Shown here: one piece after another, positions 12,355 through 25,700 of the stretch
Layout: each line of letters starts with the position of its first letter
Numbering within the stretch: position 1 is the stretch's first letter
Source of the DNA: Cardiocondyla obscurior
Lineage: Eukaryota > Arthropoda > Insecta > Hymenoptera > Formicidae
Assembly: GCF_019399895.1 (NCBI RefSeq)
Contig: NC_091870.1
Location: forward strand, 3,492,001 to 3,556,000
Reading direction: 5' to 3'
DNA: 64,000 bases
Made by a program: the position numbers and the translations under genes
Notes under the pieces: generated by a model
Databases searched by the model: none
Told to the model about the DNA's origin: nothing
Seen by the model: only the letters and a program-made list of their open reading frames with translations

Positions 12355-15300
12355 ATGTTGGAATTTTATCCTCCCGCGCCTGGTTCTTTTAATCGTCAAA
12401 GCGAACCGGGGCAGCCCTTGCCGACGGTTCCACCTATTCCTTTTCGGCCCACATCTGATAATAATAACGCAGGTAAGAACTAATTAAATTTTTTTAAAAC
12501 GTATGGAAAAACCCGTTTTTTTTCTCACATATGTGTATGCGTTTAAAAAATACTTTAGCATTTAGGCCTTAATAATAAAAAAAAAAAATTACGAATATGC
12601 ATATTTTACGCGGTACTTTAAGAATCATTCGTTTCTTTAAATATAATTTCAACATGCATTTAGACATTAATTTATCTAATCAACAAATATCGCGACGTGT
12701 CCGCCAGGTACAGATTCGTGAAACATTAAAATAAAATTATTCGGTTTATAAATTTTGTTATTACGCGTTAAATTGCGGAGAAGTAGCGGATGAGAAAATA
12801 AACAAATTTCGGCGGCCAGTCTTCAAGGTGTGTCTCGCGTTATTTAATTCAATATCGAAACACTGGTATTTTTTGCGAGTGATCGAGCGGTACGCGCTTA
12901 ACAAAGATGCTACAGAAATTAAATTTCAATGTCTTAACAAATAGAAGAAGAAAATCCACGTTAAAAAATACGGGGTGCATCTCGCGATCATATAACGCGC
13001 AGATACTCAAGGCGAACTTGCGTCTACTTGTACTACTGTAATTCTTTTTATTTGGGAGGTAAAAAAAGGGGGTTGATCGGTATCGAGATCGCAGAGCGAA
13101 TGGGTCAATTGGTTTAACGAAGTATCGGGTGTTCCCGCAGAGCCGTCCGTTTCCGTGAAGACGGAGTCCGGCCTCCTCGAGACGATCTGCGCCGGCTGCG
13201 GTCGCACCATCGCCGACAAGTACGTGATGCGAGTCGCCGAGAGAAATTATCACGAAGAATGTCTCTCGTGCACGGCATGCGGCGCGATGCTGTCGCACTC
13301 GTGCTTCATACGCGATCTCAAGCTCTACTGCCGTTCCGACTACGAGAGAATCTTCGGGGTAAAGTGCGCGCGATGCATGGAGAAGATCAGCTGCTCGGAT
13401 CTGGTGATGCGGCCGGTGTCCGGCCTAATCTTCCACGTGGAGTGCTTCGCGTGTTGCATGTGCGGTCAACCGTTGCCGAGAGGTGCCCACTACATTCTCA
13501 GGCAGGGCCAGCCGATCTGCAGACGAGATTTCGAGCACGAGCTGTTTCTAAATAGTCCGCAAGGTGAGTGTCACCTGTATTCCGTAACATATATGCGTGC
13601 ATACGCGTGAACTTTGCCCCTTCCCGTATAGGTTTGATTTTCCGGCTGCTCGATTTGTATTTTTCTTTATTTAATTCGATGCGTATACGTCAATGCCGCA
13701 GCTTGCGAGTCAAAAAAAGAAACGGTACTCTAATTTCGAAGTTAATATACGTCATACGTACACGCACGGACGTGATAATCTTTGTCTCGCGTGAGGAATA
13801 GCCTTCCTACTTAAAATGTAGACAATCTTCGTCGAGATCAACTTAGATCTCTTAAAGAGACAAGCTCATATTTATTAAAAATTAAATCTCGCGATTCACC
13901 TTCGCGAGTACAGACCTTGTATTCATATTTAATTAATTAGCTCATTAAAAAAATTACGTGGTATAAACAACGATTGATTTTTCTCTTTTGATATTATTCG
14001 TTCAAATTCATAAAAAAAAACGTTCAAATTTTTATTTTGAATCTCGTTTAATGAGAAGTTAAGAAACTATTCCCGAAAAAAAAAAGGGAATGTTAATTTC
14101 AACTCTCCCCCAATTTTTTTTTTCTATCGTAAACTAATACTATTAAGCATGAGTGGAGATGTGTGATGCGTGTCATCTGTTGCATGAGATGATTTCCTAC
14201 AATATGTCCGTCTCTATGTGTGAATCGCAAGCTCTGTTTTCATCCCTTATGATAGAATCATTAATTACCTGGTGCGGCAATTGAGCTTTCTCTGCGAGAA
14301 GCTTAGTTAAGTAAATACATATATGTATATCTCGACGTAGTTTATGCGGAATAAACCGAAAAGAGAAGATCTAGCTTCCGCGCAAAGTTTTCTGTGACAA
14401 AACAAACTGCTCGATTATCCTTCGTATCGTCTTGTTTCGATTAAATCGCGTATCGATTGGCGTGCCCTTTTCAAATTAATGAATCGAGAATTGAGATTGG
14501 CGAACGATACGAGCTTTTAGCCGCGAGGTAATTTAACAAAGCCCCCGAACCATTGCCGCGGAATGCTTGAAAATACACCGACTGACGAATTAAATTTTGA
14601 AAAATAAGTAAATGAAAAAAAACAGATTTTAAAAATTAAAAAAAAAAAAAAGAAAGATAAATCGCACTGAGAAACGCACTGTACATACCTTGTTGCATTG
14701 TTCGCAGGTTGTACTACAATCTAAAGACATCCAAAGTAAAAATCTGCAGGAATTTCGAAACAGGGCTGTTCCTTTTCAAGGTAATTACATTTAAATCAAG
14801 CGATAGACGACCGTAAAGCGATATCGAGCGTGTATACCGCGGCGTCCCGAACTAGACGTGAAATTCGCCAATCCATTCTCGCATATTCAAAATTCCGCGA
14901 AAATATCTTGGTGCCGTGAAAGACGCGGAATTTATTCCACGGCCGTTTATCCGACCGATATGTATCTCGACGTCAATTTATTGCACGCGTTTCGAGATAT
15001 TTTATATGCGTTATCGGTGACGATAGAAAATGATGAAAGAGCAGTTTGTGAACCATCTATTTCTACATATACATTCCTTTCTCTCTTTCTCCCTCTCTCT
15101 TTTCCCGTGCATTAAACGCATGCGAAATATAAGCACAAAAAGGGTCATAACAGCGAAATATTAAAAGAGACCTTGTTATAATTTTTTTTTAAATAAATAT
15201 AAATAAATACAAAAACGGAAACATCGAGCAATTGGAAGAAACATTTTATTTTATTTTATTTTTTTTTTTAATTTTGTAACCCTTTTTTTTTTTACATTAT

Positions 15301-18300
15301 ATCAGTATCGCGCAAATATTTTTGCCGCGCTCGGTTTTAATTGCTTATCGCGCTTTTATTAATAAAACAATGATCCGCAATTTAACGGCGATGATTTGAT
15401 CGACAGTTTCATCGCAGCATGCCCGTTCCCACGGAGCGAAACAATTTTTAACAATGGAATTCCAAGAGTTCTTGAAATATCCTGTGCGGAAAATGGAATC
15501 CGCGCCTGTATGGCCGGTACGTTTGTTCCGTAGCCGACATGTTGCCGCGCGCCGCGGTACATATGTTGCATGGTAGGCGTGGCCTGTGCTTTGTCGGATC
15601 ACTGTCTGATCGAAACCACCCGTATCTACTGCGAGACTTCGAAGCTGCCGCCTTCTGCATCTGACGATTAATCTATCATGCGACGTGAAATTCGAAACGC
15701 GAGAACTGTTCATCGACAATTAAAACCGGACGCGGTAAAAAAATATTCACGCGGCACTGATATTATGAGAAAAAAACAAAAAAAACAAAAAGACTTTTTA
15801 TTAATTGGCTCGATGCTTTTGTGAACATTTTTACATTGATTTTTAACATTTCATTGAAAGGTTTAGAATATTTTGCTATTACACGCGATTTCTTGTATTC
15901 ATATTTCATACGTGTATAATGTACGGGGGGGGGGGAAAAAGAAAGAGAGAAAGGGAGAGAATTGTAAGTAGTTAAAATATTGAAAAAAAATCGAAAGATG
16001 AAATAGATAAGAGACTATAATAAGGAATAAAAAACAGATGGATATTATTAACCGATATTGCACTCTTAGATGACGACTTATTGGACGAAAATCGACCACG
16101 GGACGGCCGTCGAGGTCCGAAACGGCCTCGGACGATCCTTACATCGGCACAACGACGTCAATTTAAAGCGTCTTTCGAAGTGTCACCGAAGCCTTGCAGA
16201 AAGGTGCGCGAAGCCCTCGCCAAGGATACCGGCCTCAGCGTGCGTGTGGTTCAAGTATGGTTCCAAAATCAACGCGCGAAGATGAAAAAGCTTCAGCGGA
16301 AAGCTAAAACGGAGCCCGGATCTGACAAGGAGCCAAAAGAAGAGCGGAGGACGGAAAGTCCGCATAGCGATCACAGTAAGCAATCATTTTTTTTTTTTTT
16401 CCTTTTTCTTTCATCCTATTTATAGTCCAGAATTCTAACAAGAATTCAGCCGGTATTTCTTAATGTGCGCACGACAACTATCCTAAATTCCGTATCCTGA
16501 AATTCCGTTTTACTCCTAAACGCGAAACGTGAAATTTAGAAAACTAGAGAATGGAGCGCGCGCGTTATTACGTTCGAACATTGGTTAATTATATTTTACA
16601 ATTAGTGAAATTACAATTGAATGATCTACGGCGTGTTGTCGGTTTACTTACGATTGTTTCTTCCGGTTAGGTTGGTTTATTTTCCGTCTTTTCGTCCGTT
16701 CGTCCTTCCTTCCTTCCTTCCTGTCCTTCCTTCCTGTCCTTCGTGATAGTAATCCAAATTATCCCGACGTGTTGTGGCACTTCACATCACTCGTCATCAC
16801 TGTATTACACTGCTCTGCTTTTTTTTATGATCACTGTCACTGATCACCAACACTATCACTCGAGAGACGAACGACCGAAAGAACGGTGGATTATCGGTCG
16901 CACCGAGCGGCGAACGAGGCGAACCGCGACGCGAAATGTTCCCCGCGCACTGTATCCTCCTCGGGTTTCTCAAAAATTATTTGCTGGAACGGGATGAAAC
17001 CGCGACGAAAAAGACAGGCGAGGTGCAGCCGCCGATGACGAAATCCCGCGCATTTATGATGGCAATCACCGGAATCAGCCGAATAAAATCCATGATGGGA
17101 GCCGGAGTCGAAAATGCCCGAACAATACGCGACGAAATTCACGGCGGACGCTACCTGCACCCGCGACGTAACCTTGTTGTTCCGAGACACTTTTTCGAGG
17201 CACGAAACGGGGTACGAAACGACGAGCGGGATAGCTCAGGCGTACAAAATATGATTGTCCGTTCCCGAAATGACAACGTCGACACGTATTCATACGCGAC
17301 ACTCTCTTATTAGCGGTCAAAAATACGCGTAATTACGGAGCGATTAGACACACGTTCTCGCGCCCGGTCCTCTGCAATTAGACTGAAGTGACCGGTAGAG
17401 ACCGTTAGTTCTTCAAGAGAGAGAGAGACAACCGATAAAAAAAAGTGAGACAGCAAATTCACGCTAAACACCAATTTTTTTTCTTAATAAAATATTATTA
17501 ATTTTATACATATTTTACAGATAGGATTTTTGCATTACTTTTTCTAACATAACGGTTCCGACAATTTTTAATAATTAACATGCCATTTAATTACCTCCTA
17601 ATTATTCACTAGCTTGATAAAAAAAAAAAAAGACGTTGAGTAGAATCGAAAGAGTTGAAATACAATCGCGAAAGAAATTCGAAAGACTGCGAATTTGCGA
17701 AGACTGGTTAATGGGGCTTTGGTAAACGAATGAGTTCAATGTCAATTGTCTAATCTCGTTCGCAGGTCATTACTTGAACGCCCTGAACATGCGCGATGGG
17801 GAATCTTCTAGCTTCCCCTCAGCCACCCAACCGCTCAACCCCAATAACCCGTACTCGCCCGACGGTAAGTCTTCACTCACCGTAGAAACTCATTTGCGCA
17901 CCGGTGTCACAGGCGGTATGTGCGTAATGCGTTTATGTCCCGACAATTGTTTCAAAGATCTCTAGAATACGCGGACAATATCGCACCGTCGAATATTTTG
18001 CCTCCGCAATCGTATCTTTCACCAAAAAAAATGGGAACACTGTCGGAATAAAATTCTCGAATGAATAAAACTTCAAGTTTCGTTTATTAAAAACTTTCTA
18101 CATAAACTTAAATCAATTTTACTTAAATCTTTTTACAAAATTAATTTTACAAAAAACTTAAATCAAACAAACGCTTGGAAACTTTGTGACATTTAATTGT
18201 TGCATTTATCTCTATGTTAATTATTAAAGAATTAAAAATTTTACATCGAATTTTTTATATATTAAATATTAAAATGCTCCGCAACAATTGCAATTCACAC

Positions 18301-18983
18301 ACATAAATTTGAAATATTTTGTTTCGGTAAAGAGTTTCCATAGGCAAAATTTGTTTGCTTCAACTATTTCAGATCAAAGATAAAAGCTTTGATATATTTC
18401 CTTTTTTTTTTAGAACATCCTATATATATATATATCACGCGTCCACGCAGCTTAAAAACAAATATTTTTTTAGCTTCCATATAAAAGGGACAATTTCTTT
18501 TTAATACTTTAGGCTGGAAATTTTTAACAAAGTTTTAATTTTATATTTAAATTTATCAAATTTAATTCTCGATTACTATAGATAAAAAAAAGTCTTGTAT
18601 TTCTTTAACAAAAAAAATCATAACGTTAATATTTTTCCCATTTAATTATCTATTATATTTGCGAAGTGTTGTGATACTTGAAACGCGACAGGAAACGACG
18701 AAACGTTTTTTCTTCATTATTCGCAGATGCGTATCCGGGCCACTCGGGGGAGAGCTTTTGCAGCAGCGATCTATCCCTGGACGGCACGGATGGCGGTTTT
18801 GACATCGGTGAAAATGATGGTGGTGGGGCGGACGGCAGTCATCAGGGTGCCTCGCATTCTCATCACGGTTCGTCATCGCACGACACCCCGTCACTGTCGC
18901 AGAGTCTGCATGCGGCTATCAACAATCCCATCGACAAACTGTTTATGATGCAGAGTAGTTACTTCAGTGGCGATCACGCGTAA
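12355..18983 (+). CDS. Lmx1: LIM-homeobox transcription factor, LMX1 class (complete, five coding exons)
   Basis: The coding exons are 12355-12472, 13141-13563, 16070-16375, 17766-17864 and 18727-18983. They total 1203 nt and encode 400 aa; all junctions are in phase. LIM domain 1 spans about residues 56-106 (Cys56, Cys59, His77, Cys80, Cys83, Cys86, Cys103, Asp106). LIM domain 2 spans about 115-169 (Cys115, Cys118, His138, Cys141, Cys144, Cys147, Cys166, Asp169). The acidic DDDLLDENRP linker leads into the homeodomain at 197-256, whose recognition helix has WFQNQRAKMKK (Trp244, Asn247). The tail ends in an NPIDKL...SSYF-like segment typical of LMX1 proteins. The product is a nuclear DNA-binding regulator. 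In animals this class specifies neuronal and appendage or dorsal-ventral fates, and LIM domains bind LDB/Chip cofactors. The ATG chosen is in frame with the spliced LIM exon; a further upstream non-coding exon is possible. Whether it is the orthologue of Drosophila CG32105 or CG4328 cannot be settled here. Confidence 0.96.
12473..13140 (+). other. Intron 1 of Lmx1
   Basis: It begins GTAAGAAC and ends TTCCCGCAG. It splits codon 40 after the first base. It is AT-rich with A-runs and shows no other feature. Confidence 0.9.
13564..16069 (+). other. Intron 2 of Lmx1 (2.5 kb)
   Basis: It begins GTGAGTG and ends CACTCTTAG. It separates the exon carrying both LIM domains from the homeodomain exon. 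The content is mainly AT-rich with A- and T-runs. Minus-strand open frames at about 15,345-15,719 are unrecognised and probably chance. Confidence 0.9.
16376..17765 (+). other. Intron 3 of Lmx1, with a GC-rich island
   Basis: It begins GTAAGCAA and ends TTCGCAG. A CCTT-type microsatellite lies near its 5' end. A CpG-rich block at about 16,850-17,310 is open on both strands but encodes nothing recognisable. The rest is AT-rich. Confidence 0.85.
16703..16742. repeat. (CCTT)n microsatellite
   Basis: Repeated CCTT units, interrupted twice by CTGT, inside Lmx1 intron 3. Confidence 0.85.
17865..18726 (+). other. Intron 4 of Lmx1
   Basis: It begins GTAAGTCT and ends TATTCGCAG. It is AT-rich with a short (TA)n run at 18,421-18,435. 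Nothing else is seen. Confidence 0.9.
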
Positions 18984-19103
18984 TCCAAATTTTCCCTCTT
19001 CCTTCCTCTTTCTCTCTCTATCTTCGCATCCTTTCGCCGCTTATTTCTCATTGTCTTCCTTCTGTTTCTCTATATGCTTTCCCTTATCTGTTCTGTAACC
19101 TGC

Positions 19104-19109
19104 AATAAA
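19104..19109 (+). terminator. Candidate polyadenylation signal for Lmx1
   Basis: An AATAAA hexamer lies 121 nt beyond the stop codon in AT-rich DNA. A second candidate is near 19,387. Transcript data would decide between them. Confidence 0.45.
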
Positions 19110-19429
19110 GAAACTAATGTAGTAAATACTTTATTCATATTTCCACATCAAGAAGATCGCGTTCAGTTTATCGGGTTTAGACTTTTCTTTGGTTCTTTAC
19201 TGATCGCTGCTAAATCCGCAATCGACATTGTTACAATTGTTACTTTACCTTTATTATTATAATTATTTTCCATTTAGAGGATCTAGTGTACTCCTAATCT
19301 TCAAACTTACGATGTCAACGATTCTCTAAAAGTATTTACTTTTCTCTATGTTTCAAATACAAAATCTGTATTTATCCTCTGTGTGTAATAAATGCATATT
19401 CATAAAAACATTTCAAGAAATGTTATTAT

Positions 19430-19945
19430 GAAAATTTTTTAATACGTACTTTACAGTGAAGCCGAGTCCGACGAACGTAATAAGGTTTGCTACTGTGGAA
19501 AATGGCGCCAGTAACATCAGATTTTTAATGTAGTTCATCAAAATCAGTGAAAGCAAAAAAGTAAGCATATGGATCGAAATATCCAAAGGTTCCCAGTATT
19601 GATCCATCACCTGTGTTCATTAACAAAGTTACAATAAATATATCAATCAAATATTGATTTAATGGATAAAACTAATGTTAAATTGTTTATTGCCATTTTT
19701 TTTCTTATTATCATCATGTTTATTTACCTGTTTAATATTTATTGCTACAAATTCAATATAAATGCAGCAAATTCCCAATTGATATATTATCACAAAGCCA
19801 TCTACAAATCCTGTAAAAGTAAAATTGTAGCTACAATATCAACCAGAAGACTACTATGGAAAAATGCATTCAGCATTGCTAAATAAAATACCCATGCCCA
19901 AACTGCCTTTTAAGAAGTGAACCAATGTCTCAAAATTTCTGAAAA
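19430..19945 (-). pseudogene. SLC36-type amino-acid transporter pseudogene (partial copy of gene A)
   Basis: Three pieces match consecutive exons of the complete transporter gene A at 22.7-28 kb, in the same order and strand. From the 5' side, part of exon 3 lies at about 19,836-19,941 (starting with the NFETLVH motif), all of exon 4 at about 19,722-19,806, and most of exon 5 at about 19,445-19,610 (starting VMDQYWEP). Damage is clear. A 4-nt insertion relative to gene A shifts the frame in the exon 3 piece. A deletion removes the rest of exon 3 and the following intron, joining it almost directly to exon 4. Exon 5 stops matching after its first 160 or so bases, and no later exons are found. 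Splice signals and frame within the exon 5 piece are still intact. It is best read as a decaying relic of local duplication of gene A. Confidence 0.88.
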
Positions 19946-19959
19946 AAATATATACATAT

Positions 19960-21960
19960 AAATTTTATAAATCTTACGTACACTATAGAAAACTGTTTCA
20001 TCTTTATTAATTTTCAACAACAAACTAGTTGTACGTACATACACATCGTATATTACGCTTTAAGTACCTCTCGTTTCTTTAATTGTAATTTAAATATATT
20101 TGGATACTTACTCTCGAGATACCTAGCTAACTAAACAAAAGAACAAACGATCAGCTGAACTACAAGAAACAGCATTCTTTCTTTATTTTTATTATGAAAA
20201 CATGTTGAACGAGGAGCTTATTAGGTTACTCTATCTGTTTTACCATTTCTAATATCATCGGGTAATATGTAACTTGAGCTTTCGATTATTGATCAAGGAT
20301 GGCACTGGTAGTGCCTTTGAAGTGTAAACAACTTACTCACTTATGAAATTAATTCCCTCTTTCATTCTTTTATTTTATAACAAAATAACATTTTTGGAAA
20401 AAGTTTTATTCCGCTGAAGAAATTGCAGTAACACATTTCATTTTTTCCTGGGGACGATTAAAGACTGAACGGCAAAGTTAAAGTAAAAAGTAAAAAATTA
20501 AATATTAATTCAAGAATTTAAAAAATGCAGAAGATTTTTCACGTATAAAACGGTATATTTGAATTTTTAATGTATTTTACATTTGTTCCTTTTCTGTGAG
20601 ATCGTTACTAATCTACAGTTTGCATTGCGACTATTAGCGTAAGTTATTTTAGTTTCTACGTGATACGTTATTAATACAATTTTTTTTTTTACTGTTGTTT
20701 AAAATCGTTCTACACACATATGTATATCAATCTGTTCTCTTATCTTGATAACAAGTCAAAAGGAAGCAACGTGCTCCTACATAACATTCATGATGTGCAT
20801 AAGAGTTAATATTAAATTATTATTATTTTTTACACACTTTTATTAAAAATATTCATATAATTTTTACTTTCAATAACACACTTTCGTATTTTTTTTCAGT
20901 TTAAGACTGATTTAAAGCTCGCTTGGATAAAAATAATTAGACTATTTAACAATATGTATAACATATTAAAAGTCATTAATAGTCAACAATAACGCTTCGC
21001 GATTTCCGAAGAGTACTTTCAGATTAAGGTATTGCTTTTTCAGCTTCCGAAATGCTTTACGTTTGCGATTATAGCGCAATGATAATTTTCTTTAGCCTAA
21101 TATTATGTTGATTGACATTTTAAATAATTGCTTTATGTTATTTTATCTCAGGCTTTTTTTATATCTATGTAAAAAATTAGTAATATGAAGTCATACAGGA
21201 AAGGCTATTTACATTATTCAAAGAATAATTTGAATAAAAACTTTTAAGATACATAAAATGATTAATTAATTAAGATAAAATACGACGAAAGATTTTATCG
21301 CCTTCATAATAAAACATTTGATACATTATTGCTTTATGAATTTTTTAGATAATCTATCCGTAAAAATTACAAATTTATAAAAGATTAACACTATAGATAT
21401 TCAAGATAGTTTCATTAATTGTAAATAATAATAGATTTACTTTCATATATTTTATGCTTATTTCTTAAGGAGCATATCTTTATTTATTCTGCAGTGTGCA
21501 TAAAGAGCATCTAAAGAGCAATTAATACTATTTTGATGATAAAAAATGGAACGCATGTATAATGTAACGATAATACGTGCATATCGATATTACATACTTT
21601 CAATGTATAACTTTCATGTACACTTTCAGAGTTTTTATGTTTCAATATTGAGCCACGTATTGTGTTGAAAGAATATTTCTTTTCTCTTATCAATATTACT
21701 TTCTGTGAGGAAAAATTTAAATTTAATTCTGTTTAATGTTAATATTACAATTATAATTTAAATATTTTTTGCTTCGTTTATTAAAATCTGATTGTAATTA
21801 TTAAAGAAAAAATTGTAATTCCTGAAGAATTTACGCCGCTCGAGTTCGATTACTGCGATGTGTGTTCTAAGTACTCGTATTATCGAGATAAAAAGCTCAA
21901 GCTCAATTGTTTTACGAATAATTGTCTAATTGAAAAATTCCTCGCGAATATCTATTCGAT
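19960..21960. other. AT-rich intergenic region
   Basis: There is no gene. The first 150 bp still resemble gene A intron 2 sequence near 25.08-25.45 kb, so the ancient duplication probably extends here. The remainder is AT-rich and featureless to the eye. Confidence 0.5.
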
Positions 21961-21969
21961 ATTCATGCA

Positions 21970-22191
21970 CGCTGAAAGGCAGATATGGCATTTGCTGCGA
22001 CAATGACAGCTAGCGAATGTGACTTTAGCGTCGTGTACGTCGAGTTTCACATGTGCCGCATGTATGTACCGCGCCGGCCGGTTTGCCGATGACCGATTTT
22101 CCTCCCGTTCTCTCATCCCCTGCCTCTGCGACCTAGGGTTACGTACACTAGCTGCTGCCGCTGCAGAAAACGCCATATCTATCCTTTGGTG
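21970..22191 (-). mobile_element. MITE-like inverted-repeat element, copy 1 (222 bp)
   Basis: The two ends are inverted copies of each other for about 40-50 bp. The left end has GATATGGCATTTGCTGCGAC; the right end, read in reverse, has GATATGGCGTTTTCTGCAGC. It is flanked by CA on the left (one change from TA) and TA on the right. The interior is CpG-rich and has no transposase frame. Three relatives lie at 25.2, 25.6 and 51.9 kb. The end structure and TA flanks suit a non-autonomous Tc1/mariner-type element. The strand is arbitrary and set opposite to the 25-kb copies. Confidence 0.7.
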
Positions 22192-22725
22192 TACATACTA
22201 ATACGTGTCATATGTAAATATATATATAAAACTCGCTTCAGACGTGACATTTTTACGTATACTGTATAAAGTGGACCATTCGTGCATACGACAGATGATA
22301 CGATATACGCGCTGTATCGTATGCCCACTGGTCGGATCAAGGACTTAAAAATATACACTTTTCTAAAGTGAATAATAAAAATCTTTAACAACGACTCACG
22401 CGAAATAACGTCTTCCGATACATTATCGACGCTCAGGAAATTTCATCACAGATCGAACCACCCGATATTATTTGCAATCGGTGGCTGTTGTCGCGAAATT
22501 TTGAACGCTCTTCAGCAAGGTATCGCGTCTACGTTTCTCTTTTTAAATTATCTACGTAAAATCTAAGTAAATTCGTGGCGGTGCAAGATAAGCCGAGAGA
22601 CAAAAGGGAGAGAGAAACGATCTCGAGAACTATTGTTTGTTTTTTCGATATGTTCGACACCGTAATCGTTGATGCTCGTTTGTAAGACGTTTCGCACATT
22701 TCTCTGCTTTAAAGTTTAGTTGAAT

Positions 22726-25700
22726 TCAGTTGAAAGATCTCACTATGTCTACGATACTAACGTAGGTTCCTACTACGAGTCCCACCATTCCGAATAAGAT
22801 TAGAAGTACGTCCTTGATTAGTATAAATTTGAGGGGACCGAAATCGTCATCCGGCCACAGTACGCATATCTCTATAATCGCTGGGAAGGCGATACCGAGG
22901 GCTGACAGGCAGAGTGCACCGAAAAGGGAGATAAACAGGCCGAGTCTTGGTACAGCGATCGCCAGAACGACTGAAAATAATAAAAATAATTATTTTATTT
23001 TATTTTATTTTATTAGTTTAAGGACTTTTTAATTCGATTTTAATTTATGCAATTTAAAAGCTGAGAAGCGAAGACCGCCTGAAAGGAGGCTTCAAAGTTT
23101 TCGTACAACAGTTTACTCTTCGTTTCACTGACAATTACAAATTAGTATTAAATTTTACTCGAGATAGTCTTTTTTACGAAAGAGCTCGTATACTTACGGT
23201 TATATCTTTATAGTACTTACACGTGACTAGGGTAACAACTGTACGACAAACATATTCCCACAAAATTTTACGGTTTTTTATTCGGTGATCCAAGTAGGTG
23301 GACCATAAAATTTCAACGGGCACATAGGCTTGCAGAGCATACGTTATAAATATTGCGACTGCAAACATTATTTTAATACTTTGAGCCATACTGCAAAAAA
23401 AAAAAAAAAATAAGAAATTGAATTTATTCACAATAAAAAATAATTCGATTACTTAAAATTAATCTAATTTATAGAGTACATTGTCCATGTATTTCATATT
23501 AATATTGTAATTTAAACGATAACCTCTTCTAATTAATTTTGTTTTTCCTTACACTTCGTCATGCGGCAAATTAAAAGTCACGCTTGCTGCGGCTTCGGAT
23601 CCGTATTTTATGTAACCAAAAAACCCCATAGCTATGTATAAGAGAACAATCACAGTCATTCCTATATTTAACACGCCGTAATAGCCTCCAAAATGTTGCG
23701 GCGTCTTCATATTATTTTCCAAAGCTATGATCTGCGTAATTATAAAAACATCGTATCTTTTAAATGTCATTAACAATTGCAATAAGTATTTGACATTTTA
23801 AAATTATAAATTCTTTTTAAAAATTAATTACAAGATAAATATATTTACGTTAACAAGTTAAGTCTTAAGAATATTTTGCAATTAGTAAATTACTATCAAT
23901 TAACAATAATAACGTTTACTGGGGGCCTTTGCATATTGTTCGCCATATGTCAATTTCTATCATACGCCTACATACAAAAAGATATTGCGAAACGTGGGAA
24001 ATTGCTGTCGTCGATCGGAATTCAAAGTAGAATATATCTGTTCTAGACTTACCACGCCAACGGCTTCTAATGCAAATAACGTTGTTCCAAAATAGAGAGG
24101 AAAATTTCTTAATGTACCAAACATCTCTCTGCTGCTGACCGGCGGTAGATCTTCAAACATGTACTTTAGAGTCATGCCGAGTCCGACGAACGTAATAAGG
24201 TTTGCTACTGTAGAAAACGGCGCCAGTAACTTCAGATTTCTAATGTAGTTTATCAAAATCAGCGGAAGCAACAAAATAAGCATATGGGTCGTAATATCCA
24301 AAGGTTCCCAGTATTGATCCGTCACCTGCGTTCGTTAACACAATTATAATAAATACTCACATTAATCAGATGTCGGTCTGACGGGTAAAACTCGTGTTAA
24401 ATTGTTTGTTGCCACTCAGCGAAATATTTTCTCAATAGCACATATTTTACAGAAATAATTTACTATTTTTGACGTTAATTTTTATGTCTTTTTTGCTTAT
24501 TGCATCATGTTGATTTACCTGTTTAATATTTGTTGCTACAAACACAATATAAACGCAGCAAATTCCCAATTGATATATTATCATAAAGCCATCTACGAGT
24601 CCTCTAAAAGTAATGACAAAGTTTAAACGTTAATTAGATGTACATACAAAATTGGAAATCGAAATTAATACATTGTAACACAAACAGGTAAAGAAAAAAA
24701 ATATAGTTATACATATATCACTTGTAAACTAAATATATTTATTCTTAAAGACTGAGAGTTATAATAAAACACAGAAAGAACTTACGGTGCGTATGGTGAA
24801 AACCAGCTTACGAATCGAGGACCTTTCTCCAGAGCGTATTTCATACTGTCTGGATAACTTAATATAGGAACTCTTAACCGTTTACATAATTTGTACTGCG
24901 ACTTTACGAGTATATGCAGACAGTACGTGCATAAAGCGCCTATGATAACTGTAGCTATGACACCAACCAAAAGGCCGCTATTGAAAAATGCATTCGGCAT
25001 AGCTAAAATACCCGTGCCCAAACTGCCTTTTAACAAGTGAACCAATGTTTCAAAATTTCTGAAAAAAAATTGAACACACTATTAACATTTTCTTCTTCTA
25101 CGTTATAGAAAACTTTCACGTTTAATATTCTTTTTTAAATTTTTTAGCAATAAATTTGGGTTATAGGTACGCCGAAAAGCAGACATGCGCAGTGACAGCG
25201 GCTGGCGTACGTGACTTCCCCCTCTCTCGGCCGCCGAGTAGAGGAAAGAGCAGCAGGTTCCTCTCCCCTCAGTCCTTGACGATCAGTGCTCCATGGCACA
25301 TTCACGCACTGTCCGAAACTCGACGCACACTACACTAAGGTCACGTACGCTAACCATCGTCGTCGCAGCACTCCCATAATTATCTTTGAGTGTATGTACG
25401 TGCATATACATCTTATATCTACATTTTACGTGATGCTTTAATCGTTTTCCCTTTCGTTAAATATACCTTAAACCTTCGTCGCATGATACGATTTTTCATA
25501 CTAGATCGTTACGAGACGTATCTTCATCGGCTTACGATCAGCCGTGTGAACCAATCAGAATAAGTTGTGTGCGCGCGCCTCTGTGCAATACTGTGCGCCA
25601 CCACAACATGGCGTCTTCTCCGGCAGTCGCCGTACGTGAATTCCTCGCTCTCTCGATCCTCTTCCTCAACCGTCGAAGACGGGGGAAGTAGTTGCGGGGC

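Noticed and set aside
12849..13298. Antisense open frames over the LIM exon
   Set aside because: They are shadows of the LIM-domain exon, which has all zinc ligands on the plus strand.
16936..17313. 125-aa plus-strand open frame in Lmx1 intron 3
   Set aside because: It lies within a CpG-rich intronic island, is also open on the other strand, and has no recognisable sequence.
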